Source of the DNA: Dyadobacter soli
GTDB taxonomy: Bacteria > Bacteroidota > Bacteroidia > Cytophagales > Spirosomataceae
Length of the DNA: 64,000 nt
Reading direction: 5' to 3'
Assembly (NCBI RefSeq): GCF_900101885.1
Contig: NZ_FNAN01000021.1
Span: 62,001 to 126,000 of the forward strand
A model generated the notes under the pieces. It was given only the letters and a program-made list of their open reading frames with translations. It searched no databases and was not told the origin of the DNA. The position numbers and the translations under genes were made by a program. Position 1 is the first letter of the stretch. Every line of letters starts with the position of its first letter. Of the stretch, positions 35,312 to 43,900 are shown piece by piece.

Positions 35312-36340
35312 ATGAAAACAATCATACTCGCGAGCTGGTGCCTTCTGGGCCTTTATACTGCTATTCTTCTTGTCATGATGCTCTTTGCCAGTGCCGGCTC
35401 GTCCAGCGACCGCATGGCAAGCGGTTACCTGATGATGCTGTTTATTCCGCTGTTCATCCTGGCAGGTATTAACCTTCTACCGTTCAAGTTTACGCATATT
35501 TTGGTGCTGGTGGTGTGCGTCTTCCCCGTAGTCGGGGGCGTGCTGATGCTCATAGCGTCCCCGATCGTTAAAAGCGTGCGGGAGGGCATCTGGGATCGCC
35601 AGAACGTTGCCGAGGCCAATGGCTCCTACTATTTCAAAGACGACGCCCGTCGCAGACTGGCAGCCGACATCGCGGCGCTCGACATTGCGAAGCTGGACGC
35701 AGACATGAAACTGCCCGTACCCGATCTCAATAATACTGGGCGGGAAAATCTGACCTTGTTCGATTTTGCCGTTAAACAGAGCTTTGATGCCGATCCAGCG
35801 AAACTTATAGCATGTTTCGAGGTCCTTCTCAAAAACGGGGCAAAAATCGACAACGGCGACAAGGCACACACGCCCACGCACCTTCGGGTACTCAATTTTG
35901 ATCCGAAACTATTGAAATGGTTCCTTGACAATGGCGCCGATCCCAACGCAAGGGAAGCCGATCACGGCATGCCTGTTCTTTACATGGCGGTAACCAACGG
36001 CTATACCTATAAGTCGGACGCTGCGGAGGAATTGCAGCGGGTACAAATGCTCCTCGAACATGGAGCAGATCCAAATGCCCACGTCCCACAATTCGACGAA
36101 CGTACGATACCGACCTCTATCTTGCTGAGTGCAGCCCAGCGGGAGCTCTGGACGCTATGCAACCTGCTCCTCGACCGCGGTGCCGATACTGGCTTTAACA
36201 CGCCCAGCGGATGGAATGTGACGAAGCTGGTAGGTTATAAAGTACAGGATTACACTTCACGACAAAATCCCCTTCCCGATGACCTGGCTGCGCTGGCCAA
36301 ACGGCTTAATGTGCCCGTAGCGACAGATACGCTACAATAA
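35312..36340 (+). CDS. Membrane protein with ankyrin repeats
   Basis: A 342-residue protein. The first 95 residues hold three hydrophobic segments (MKTIILASWCLLGLYTAILL; YLMMLFIPLFILAGINLL; ILVLVVCVFPVVGGVLML), so the N-terminus is in the inner membrane. The rest is a cytoplasmic or periplasmic ankyrin-type solenoid: AKLIACFEVLLKNGAKID, PKLLKWFLDNGADPNARE, LQRVQMLLEHGADPNAH and LCNLLLDRGADTGF. Ankyrin proteins mediate protein contacts, and the partner is unknown. The 3' end overlaps a convergent small gene by 35 bases. Confidence 0.75.
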   Translation: MKTIILASWCLLGLYTAILLVMMLFASAGSSSDRMASGYLMMLFIPLFILAGINLLPFKFTHILVLVVCVFPVVGGVLMLIASPIVKSVREGIWDRQNVAEANGSYYFKDDARRRLAADIAALDIAKLDADMKLPVPDLNNTGRENLTLFDFAVKQSFDADPAKLIACFEVLLKNGAKIDNGDKAHTPTHLRVLNFDPKLLKWFLDNGADPNAREADHGMPVLYMAVTNGYTYKSDAAEELQRVQMLLEHGADPNAHVPQFDERTIPTSILLSAAQRELWTLCNLLLDRGADTGFNTPSGWNVTKLVGYKVQDYTSRQNPLPDDLAALAKRLNVPVATDTLQ

Positions 36341-36509
36341 ATGCGATAATTGCCGCGATGGGGCCGAATACAAAGGCGCCCGTCATACTGGCTTCCATCG
36401 ACTTGTCGTGCGAGTTGGAGGATAATTTTGTAATTAAATAGTAACCGCCCACAGCCGCTATCAGATAAGCCGCGACGGCAATAAGCAGGGAAAGAAAGAA
36501 AACTTTCAT
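36306..36509 (-). CDS. Small two-segment membrane protein, unknown
   Basis: A 67-residue protein starting at ATG 36509. It has two hydrophobic helices, KVFFLSLLIAVAAYLIAAVGGYYLI and GAFVFGPIAAIIAFIVAYLSL, separated by a polar Ser/Asn/Asp/Lys loop. It is convergent with the ankyrin gene and shares its last 35 bases. No family recognised. Confidence 0.45.
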   Translation of the reverse strand: MKVFFLSLLIAVAAYLIAAVGGYYLITKLSSNSHDKSMEASMTGAFVFGPIAAIIAFIVAYLSLRAH

Positions 36510-36581
36510 GAGGAGCAAGTTTAGGTTATCCGGAACCCGGCACCTAAATTTACTAATCCACCTGCTATCTGCATTGAAAAT

Positions 36582-37826
36582 ATGGTACAACCGGACGACT
36601 TTTTATTTGCCGATGTTGAAAAGGTAAACCAGATACCTATTGTCAAAACTGTGCTGGAAGTGATCTGTCGCTCAACGGGTATGGGCTTTGCGGCCGTGGC
36701 GCGGGTGACGGAAGAACGCTGGATCGCTTGCAGCGTGCAGGACGAAATCGGGTTCGGGCTCAAACCGGGTGGAGAACTGGAAATAGGCACTACAATCTGC
36801 AACGAGATCCGCGACAGCGGCCAGGCCGTGGTGATCGATCATGTGGATGAAAACGAAATTTACAGCGGGCATCCCACGCCCAGGATGTACGGTTTCAAAA
36901 GCTACATTTCGCTGCCCATTACATTAAAAAGCGGCGAGTTTTTCGGGACGCTCTGCGCCATCGACCCCAGGCCCAACCAGTTGCAGAACCCGCGCGTGAT
37001 CGGCATGTTCCACCTTTTCGCCGAGCTGCTGGCTTTCCACCTCGACAGCCTTTCGCTCATGGAACGTACCCGCACGGCCATGCACGACCTGGCCGCGCAA
37101 TTGCTCGTGTCGGATGATGAAAACAGGCAATACCGTCATATTTCGAGCCATAATTTGCAGGAACCGCTCCGTAAACTCCGCGTTTTCAGCGATATGCTTG
37201 TGAATGCGACCGATCGCTATGAGGCGGAAAAGGCCAGGGAACTTGCAGTGAAGATCCGCAGCAGCGCGCAGCAGTTTTCGATGATGATCAAGGATTTGTC
37301 CGACTTTTCGGGATTGAACGGCAACAACGCATTTGCCTCCGTGCAACTCGACCATGTAGTGGCCGACGTTACCACACAGCTCATGTCGCAGATCGAGCGG
37401 CGGAACATTATCGTGGAAACCGAGCGCCTGCCGACGGTCGTGGCCGTGCCCGAGCAGATGGAGCAGCTATTTTTCCAGTTGCTCGACAATGCGGTCAAAT
37501 TTGCAGGCCATGAAAACCCGCCGCGTATCCGCATTTCCAGCCGAGAGCTGGCGCTGCACGAAATCGATGACCTGCTGCCGGAGCCGCTTCAAATGGCTTA
37601 TGCGGAGATCAGGGTCGAGGACAATGGTATGGGAATAGAAGATTCGCAGCTCGAAAAAGTGTTCGACATTTTCGCCCGCCTTCCTACCGGCTCGTTCCGG
37701 CAGGGCGAAGGCGTAGGCCTTGCCTATTGCCGCAAAATCGTGCGGAACCATAAGGGCATCATCAAAGCCGAGGCCAACCCCGGCAAGGGCACGACATTTG
37801 TCATTACCTTGCCATTACCTTATTAA
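36582..37826 (+). CDS. GAF-domain sensor histidine kinase
   Basis: A 414-residue soluble kinase without membrane segments. A GAF sensor (about 18-160: LEVICRSTGMGFAAVARVTEERW, GTTICNEIRDSGQAVVIDHV, YISLPITLKSGEFFGTLCAID) is followed by the dimerisation helix with H-box ISSHNLQEPLRKLRVFSDML (phospho-acceptor His about 187) and an HATPase domain: N-box LFFQLLDNAVKFA, G1 VEDNGMGIEDSQ, F-box FDIFARL, G2 GEGVGLAYCRKIVRNHKG. The H-box is of the phytochrome-like type (usual form SHDLQEPLR), here with Asn in place of Asp. No response regulator is adjacent, so the phosphotransfer partner is unknown. The exonuclease gene follows after 14 bases. Confidence 0.9.
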   Translation: MVQPDDFLFADVEKVNQIPIVKTVLEVICRSTGMGFAAVARVTEERWIACSVQDEIGFGLKPGGELEIGTTICNEIRDSGQAVVIDHVDENEIYSGHPTPRMYGFKSYISLPITLKSGEFFGTLCAIDPRPNQLQNPRVIGMFHLFAELLAFHLDSLSLMERTRTAMHDLAAQLLVSDDENRQYRHISSHNLQEPLRKLRVFSDMLVNATDRYEAEKARELAVKIRSSAQQFSMMIKDLSDFSGLNGNNAFASVQLDHVVADVTTQLMSQIERRNIIVETERLPTVVAVPEQMEQLFFQLLDNAVKFAGHENPPRIRISSRELALHEIDDLLPEPLQMAYAEIRVEDNGMGIEDSQLEKVFDIFARLPTGSFRQGEGVGLAYCRKIVRNHKGIIKAEANPGKGTTFVITLPLPY

Positions 37827-37840
37827 AACTGCTTCGTAAA

Positions 37841-38614
37841 ATGAAAATAGCGACTTATAATGTCAATGGCGTAAATGGCCGGCTGCCTGTACTGCTGCGC
37901 TGGCTGGGCGAAACTGCGCCGGATATCGTTTGTTTGCAGGAATTGAAGGCTCCGCAGGAGAAATTTCCCGAGCAGGCCATTCTCGATGCGGGTTATAAAG
38001 CCATCTGGCATGGACAAAAAAGCTGGAACGGCGTGGCAATCCTCTCGCGCGGCGACCTTCCCCGTGAAATCCGCCGCATTCTCCCCGGCGACCCGGAAGA
38101 CGCCCACAGCCGCTATATCGAAGCGGAAATCAATGGGCTGACGATCGGCGGCTTGTACCTCCCGAACGGTAATCCTGCACCCGGGCCTAAATTCGATTAC
38201 AAACTCCGCTGGTTCGACCGCCTCATTACCCACGCGGAAGGGCTCCTTGCGGCTGATAAACCTGTGCTGCTCACCGGCGATTTCAATGTAATGCCCACTG
38301 AGATGGACGTTTACAAACCCGAAAGCTGGGTCGACGACGCACTTTTCCGCCCCGAAACCCGGGCCGCATTTGCCAAACTAACCGCCCAGGGCTGGACCGA
38401 CGCGCTGCGTACATTGTATCCCGATGAGAAGATTTACACTTTCTGGGATTACTTCCGCAATGCATTCGCCCGCAATGCCGGCCTCCGTATCGACCATTTC
38501 CTGCTCAGCCCGCAACTCGCGCCCAGGCTCGTAGCGGCGGGTGTGGACAAGCAGGTGCGCGGGTGGGAGAAGACGAGCGATCACGCACCCGTATGGATTG
38601 AATTGAAAGACTAA
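37841..38614 (+). CDS. xth: Exodeoxyribonuclease III (AP endonuclease)
   Basis: A 257-residue enzyme of the exonuclease III family, which cuts at abasic sites and degrades 3' ends in base-excision repair. All catalytic motifs are present: YNVNGVNGR, VCLQELKAPQEKFP with the metal-binding Glu, WNGVAILSR, the catalytic GDFNVMPTEMDVY, FWDYFRNAFARNAGLRIDHFLLSP, and the C-terminal TSDHAPVWIEL with the catalytic Asp-His. Length is normal (250-270). It starts 14 bases after the histidine kinase stop and is followed by small genes on the same strand. Confidence 0.95.
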   Translation: MKIATYNVNGVNGRLPVLLRWLGETAPDIVCLQELKAPQEKFPEQAILDAGYKAIWHGQKSWNGVAILSRGDLPREIRRILPGDPEDAHSRYIEAEINGLTIGGLYLPNGNPAPGPKFDYKLRWFDRLITHAEGLLAADKPVLLTGDFNVMPTEMDVYKPESWVDDALFRPETRAAFAKLTAQGWTDALRTLYPDEKIYTFWDYFRNAFARNAGLRIDHFLLSPQLAPRLVAAGVDKQVRGWEKTSDHAPVWIELKD

Positions 38615-38626
38615 CTATATCTGCTT

Positions 38627-38875
38627 ATGAAGACAATCATTTACGGATGCATGCTTATCGATGCCGCGGCGGCGCTTTTTCTCTTTTTCTCGCTTTTCAG
38701 CAGCGGGCAGGACTCGGCTGGAAAAGGGATGGTCTTTCTACCGATACTAGCGCTTATCGCATGCGTTGCAGGCGCCTACTTCCTGATCGGCGCGGGGCAT
38801 ACGGGCTGGGCGCTTACAGTGAGCGGCTTTCCCGTCATCATCATTGCCTACCTGGCATTCATTAGTTTTACCTAA
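38627..38875 (+). CDS. Small membrane protein, unknown
   Basis: An 82-residue protein with three hydrophobic segments (MLIDAAAALFLFFSLF; GMVFLPILALIACVAGAYFLIG; WALTVSGFPVIIIAYLAFI) and very little polar sequence. It starts 12 bases after the exonuclease stop, so it is probably in the same transcript. No family recognised. Confidence 0.55.
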   Translation: MKTIIYGCMLIDAAAALFLFFSLFSSGQDSAGKGMVFLPILALIACVAGAYFLIGAGHTGWALTVSGFPVIIIAYLAFISFT

Positions 38876-38890
38876 AACACCAAACCCTGC

Positions 38891-39601
38891 ATGACAACCC
38901 GAATCCTCCTGATTTTGCTGGCCGCGTGCCCCTATTTTGCGTTTTCACAGGAAAAGAAAGTCTTTAAGGTAAAGGCTGGCGAATATCCCGACAAGGTCAT
39001 TCCCTATGCCGATCGTTACCGGTTCGCCCAGTTTACCCCGGGCAAAGTGGAGTTTATCGATGGCCGCACATCCCAGGCGCGCCTCAATTACAACTATATA
39101 GGCGGGCATATCCTTTTCGTAGATGCCAGGCTGGATACCCTGGAAATCATCGACCAGGCGCTCCTGAAAAACATCTCGATCGGCGACAAATCCTTCCGGT
39201 TCGATAAACGCCTCGGGTACTGCGAGATCATAAGCAAGTTTGACCGCGCGATTCTCGGCAGGCGCGAGGTACTGGCGAGGATCGGTACGGAAAAAGGTGG
39301 GCCCTACGGCATTTCCTACACGGCATCGTCCGTCACAACTTACCGTTCCTATTCGAGCGATCAGGCAGCGACGACCAAAAAACTCAATGTGAATGCGGAA
39401 GGTGTATTTACTTACCGCACAGCGCATTACCTGATCGATATGAACAACCGCTTTTACATGCCCACGGCCGGAAGCATCAAAAAGCTCTACCCCGCTGACA
39501 AAAAGCAGATCGATCAATACCTGAGAGAAAACCCCGTCGATTTCGGCAAAGAAGAGGATTTGATACGGCTGCTTTCCTATTGCGATAGTTTATCGAAATA
39601 G
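38891..39601 (+). CDS. Secreted conserved hypothetical protein
   Basis: A 236-residue protein with a Sec signal (ILLILLAACPYFAFSQ) and no further membrane segment. It is mostly predicted beta strands (PGKVEFIDGRTSQARLNYNYIGGHILFVD and similar), ending in a helical YPADKKQIDQYLRENPVDFGKEEDLIRLL that resembles the closing helix of periplasmic proteins of unknown function in Bacteroidota. It starts 15 bases after the preceding small gene. Confidence 0.6.
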   Translation: MTTRILLILLAACPYFAFSQEKKVFKVKAGEYPDKVIPYADRYRFAQFTPGKVEFIDGRTSQARLNYNYIGGHILFVDARLDTLEIIDQALLKNISIGDKSFRFDKRLGYCEIISKFDRAILGRREVLARIGTEKGGPYGISYTASSVTTYRSYSSDQAATTKKLNVNAEGVFTYRTAHYLIDMNNRFYMPTAGSIKKLYPADKKQIDQYLRENPVDFGKEEDLIRLLSYCDSLSK

Positions 39602-39669
39602 TATCCAACCGCAACGTTTTGAATGCGTTTTGTGTCTCAGCGTTTACAAAGTCTAAACTAACGCGTGTT

Positions 39670-40665
39670 ATGAAAAAGCTCCTGCCCGTGATCGTCCTGT
39701 TTCTGGTATTCAGTTGCTGGCCACCAGGCCTCGATCCCGACAGGAAGGATGGGAAGTTTCTGAATGATGTCGTGAATCTGGAAGAGATCAATTCGGAGTA
39801 TGACGACTACAATTCCGATCTTCCTCAAAACCGGTACGGTGATATTGAATTGGTGTTTTCGTCGAGACGGGAGCGAAAAGATGTGCTCAATCTAGTGCAT
39901 ATGCAGGTCCATATGGATTATGATAAGAGTCTCCGTCTGAAAAAAGGCAGAACACCGTCGGGCGGGATTAGATATCCGGACATTTACAGCAACGCCGTAC
40001 CGATGATCAATAAGGTCAACGGAAATTTCAATGTGTATGGGCCAAAATTCCTGTCGCTGCGTGACGACTTTGTGAACTACGGCACCCAGGACGACCTGTT
40101 CCTTTTCTACGCCGACGATTCCTCCGGGAAAATGGATATCAAATATACTAAACGGGGCAGTTCGGCACCCGAGCCCGTTAAATACCTTAATTCCCCTGCG
40201 AACGATGCCTACCCTTCCTTTTCCCGGGCTGGCGACCGCCTCTATTTTTGCTCCGACCGCGACGGAAATTTTGATATTTACGAAGTAAAAATCCCGCGTG
40301 AGGAGAGAGATAGCATTACTATCGAAAGTCTCGTAGCACCACCCAGATACGAGCTGCGTAAAGTCGAGGAAGTTTCGGGGCCGTACAACGACAAATGCCC
40401 ATACATTCAGCAAGATATGATGGTTTTCGTATCCGATCGCCCGGGCGGGCAGGGCGGCGAGGACATTTATTATTCCCAATACAACGACGGCAAATGGTCG
40501 ACGCCGATCAATGCCGGGCCTCGGATCAACACTCCGCATAACGAGTACCGCCCTATTCTCCCCAGCTTGTCGAATTTCAACTACTGGCTGATGATCTTCT
40601 CTTCCGACCGCCCGGGTGGAAAAGGAGGTTACGACCTCTACATGACCGGTCTCAAAAATCACTAA
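39670..40665 (+). CDS. PD40 beta-propeller lipoprotein
   Basis: A 331-residue lipoprotein starting at ATG 39670 (lipobox VFSCWPPG). It contains WD40-like PD40 repeats of the TolB type: AYPSFSRAGDRLYFCSDRDGNFDIYEV, CPYIQQDMMVFVSDRPGGQGGEDIYY and a last one ending FSSDRPGGKGGYDLYM. These repeats occur in outer-membrane and peptidoglycan-associated proteins, often with OmpA partners, but no OmpA domain is attached here. It is followed by a strong terminator, so it ends the transcript that starts upstream. Confidence 0.8.
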   Translation: MKKLLPVIVLFLVFSCWPPGLDPDRKDGKFLNDVVNLEEINSEYDDYNSDLPQNRYGDIELVFSSRRERKDVLNLVHMQVHMDYDKSLRLKKGRTPSGGIRYPDIYSNAVPMINKVNGNFNVYGPKFLSLRDDFVNYGTQDDLFLFYADDSSGKMDIKYTKRGSSAPEPVKYLNSPANDAYPSFSRAGDRLYFCSDRDGNFDIYEVKIPREERDSITIESLVAPPRYELRKVEEVSGPYNDKCPYIQQDMMVFVSDRPGGQGGEDIYYSQYNDGKWSTPINAGPRINTPHNEYRPILPSLSNFNYWLMIFSSDRPGGKGGYDLYMTGLKNH

Positions 40666-40695
40666 TAGAAGACATATTTTCGATCGTCCATTTTC

Positions 40696-40741
40696 AAAAA
40701 GCCGTCTGTGCTGCCGTTTTGGTAGCGGGGGCGGCTTTTTT
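40696..40741 (+). terminator. Intrinsic terminator after the PD40 lipoprotein gene
   Basis: AAAAAGCCG pairs with CGGCTTTTTT, with an inner GCTGCC/GGTAGC stem and a TTTT loop, followed by T residues. It lies 30 bases past the stop and insulates the synthase cluster from the upstream genes. Confidence 0.85.
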
Positions 40742-40855
40742 CATAGTTATCCGGCTGTCTATCAGCATAGTTAAAATGTTGAAATTATTTCACAAATAAA
40801 TACCACACCAGTGACGATTTCTTGTAGTAAAATTTCAATTTAACATTAGAAGTAA

Positions 40856-40884
40856 TTTCTCGTATTATAATTTACGTATATTTC
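40856..40884 (+). promoter_or_regulatory. Possible promoter of the synthase/glycolipid cluster
   Basis: TTTC (40856-40859), 17 bases, TATATTTC (40877-40884): each element one base from TTTG and TAnnTTTG, in the only AT-rich stretch of the 253-base leader. The resulting 5' UTR would be about 100 bases. No operator palindrome was evident. Confidence 0.35.
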
Positions 40885-40994
40885 GCCATGAACCGGACGA
40901 TATCAGTTGAAACCATCCGTAATTCTCCTGACCCCGCCAGCTAACACCTACAAACTGAGCTGATTTATAGAGACTTACTAAAAAGAACTACGTT

Positions 40995-43900
40995 ATGAAA
41001 AACCTGGAAATTATCGGCATCGGCCCGATGGAGCGGCCGGATGTGACCCTGGCATTGGCGCTATCGGAAGCCGGAGCATTCCCAGTAATCCACCTCGGAA
41101 GAGATCAACAAACCGCTACGAAAGCCTTGGAGAAAATGGCTGCCAAAAGTAAAAAGCCTTTTGGTGTATGCTACTCCGACAACACTTCGCTGACTATCCC
41201 TTTACCTGAACAAGTTACCTTAGCAATCCTACCGTATGGCCTGACTTTTCCTAACCCGTTAACTTCCATTCAAATCATCTGCCAGGTTCGCAGCGTAGCC
41301 GAGGCCACAGCGGCCAAAGCGGCCGGTGCGATGGGCCTCATTGCCAAAGGCAACGAAGGCGCCGGGCTGGTAGGCAACGATTCGTCCTTCATCCTGTTTC
41401 AACGTATAATGAGGGAGGTTAGCGACATTCCGGTTTGGGTCCAAGGTGGAATCGGCGTTCATAATGCAGCGGCGGTGACCGCAATGGGCGGCCGCGGCGT
41501 GGTACTCGACAGCCAGTTACTGCCATTTCCCGAATGCTCGGCACCGGCTGCACTCAAAAACATTACCGAAAAACTGAACGGCAACGAAACCCGCGTCATC
41601 GACGGCTTCCGCGTGCTCGTGCGGCCCAACTCGCCCGCATTACCTGCGCAACCCACACGCGGGGACCTGCAAGCATTCCTGCACACGCCCGATCTCGACC
41701 AAGGCTACATTCCGATGGGACAGGAAATTGCCATCGCTACCGACCTTGTCAAACAATATAAGAAGCTTCCGCGGCTCGTTTTCGCCTTCAAGGAGGCCAT
41801 GTACGGCCATTTGCGGCAAGCCAAAAACCTTAATCCGCTCGCTGCCCACAACACGCTTGCGCAGGCGCTCGGCACACACTACCCCATTGCACAAGGTCCT
41901 ATGACGCGCGTCAGCGATGTGCCTGCATTTGCCGCAGCCGTGGCCGATGCAGGCGCATTGCCGTTTGTGGCATTATCGCTCCTGAAAGGCGAAAAGGCTC
42001 TTAACCTGATCCGCGAAACGCGCGCGCTCGCCGGCGACAAGCCGTGGGGCGTAGGTATTCTCGGCTTTGCCGATGCTGAGTTGCGCGAGGAACAACTCCG
42101 CTACATTACCGAGGAAAAACCACCCGTGGTACTCATCGCAGGCGGGCGACCGTCGCAGGCCAAACCGCTGGAAAAGCTGGGTATCAAGACATTCCTGCAC
42201 GTACCATCGGCGCCATTGCTCGATATGTTCCTGAAAGAAGGGGCCAAAAGATTTATTTTCGAAGGCCGGGAATGCGGTGGCCATGTGGGGCCGCTTTCGA
42301 GTTTTGTGCTTTGGGAAAAACAGATCAACCGGCTTTTACAGGAAGAACAGACCGAACAACTGGAAGTGTTTTTCGCGGGAGGAATCCACGACGCGTTTTC
42401 CACGGCGATGATCTCCGTGATGACGGCTCCATTGGCCGCCCGGGGCGTGAAAGTCGGTGTTTTGATGGGTACGGCTTACCTGTACACGCAGGAGGCTGTT
42501 GCGACCGGCGCCATTTTGCCGCAATTCCAGGCACAGGCGTTGGAACATACCGAAACCGTGCTCCTCGAAACCGCTCCCGGCCACGAAACACGCTGCCTGG
42601 AATCGCCTTTCGCGGCAGATTTCAATGCGGAGAAAGCGAGAATGGAAGAGGCTGGTCTGGATAAAAAGGAGATTTGGGCAGAACTTGAAAAACTGAATGT
42701 CGGCCGCCTGCGCATTGCCGCCAAGGGAATCGAGCGGCAGGCTGATGACCTGGTGGAAATCGGGGAAGAAGAGCAAATGAGCCGCGGCATGTATATGATC
42801 GGCCAGGCAGCCTCTATGCTCGATAAGATCATGACGATGAACGAGTTGCACGAGGACGTCGCAACTGGAAATTACGCATATATCGGCCAGGCAAAACTGC
42901 CGAAAGCGCCGAGAAGAAAGAAAAAGGCATTAAATGTCGCGATCGTCGGGATGGCCTGCATTTACCCCGGCGCACGCAATATCGAAGAGTTCTGGGGCAA
43001 TATCCTGGCTGGCAAGGACTGGGTGACAGAAGTACCCGACGCGCGCTGGAACAAGGCATTGTATTACGATCCTACCGTTTCCGACGGCAGCAAGTCGCAT
43101 TCGAAATGGGGTGGTTTTATCCCAAAAATAGATTTTGACCCGGTTGAGTTCGGCATTCCGCCGCAATCGCTGGCGGCTATCGACCCTACCCAGCTGCTGA
43201 GCTTGCTCGTAGCGAAGCAGGCGCTCGAAAACGCAGGTTATGGCGCAGATACAAACCGCGATAACGTGTCGGTGATCATCGGTGCGGAAGGCGGTAACGA
43301 TCTGGCCAACAACTACGGTTTCCGATCGCTTTTCACCCAATTTTTTGGAGAAATACCGAAGGAACTCGACAACGCATTGCCTAAACTGACCGAAGATTCG
43401 TTCCCCGGCGTGCTGGCGAACGTGATCTCAGGCCGCATTACCAACCGCCTGAACCTTGGCGGACGGAATTACACAGTCGACGCGGCTTGCGCCTCGTCGC
43501 TGGCGGCAATAGACCTCGCCTGCCAGGAACTGATATTGGGCCGCTCCGAAATGGTCCTCGCCGGCGGTGCGGACCTGCACAATGGTATCAACGATTACCT
43601 GATGTTTTCCAGCACTCATGCGCTCTCACGCAAAGGCCGCTGTGCTACGTTCGACTCCGAAGCAGATGGTATCGCATTGGGCGAGGGCGTCGCGATGGTG
43701 GTACTGAAACGCGAGGAGGACGCATTGCGCGATGGCGATACGATTTACGCGGTCATCAAAGGTGTAGGCGGTTCGAGCGATGGTAAGAGCCTGGGCCTCA
43801 CCGCGCCCCGCAAATCGGGCCAGGTGAAAGCATTGGAACGCGCTTACGATCAGGCGGGTATCTCGCCGGCCGAGCTCGGACTCGTGGAAGCGCACGGAAC

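Noticed and set aside
40888..40944. 18-codon leader ORF in front of the synthase gene
   Set aside because: No codon run or attenuator hairpin is linked to it. Chance occurrence is likely.
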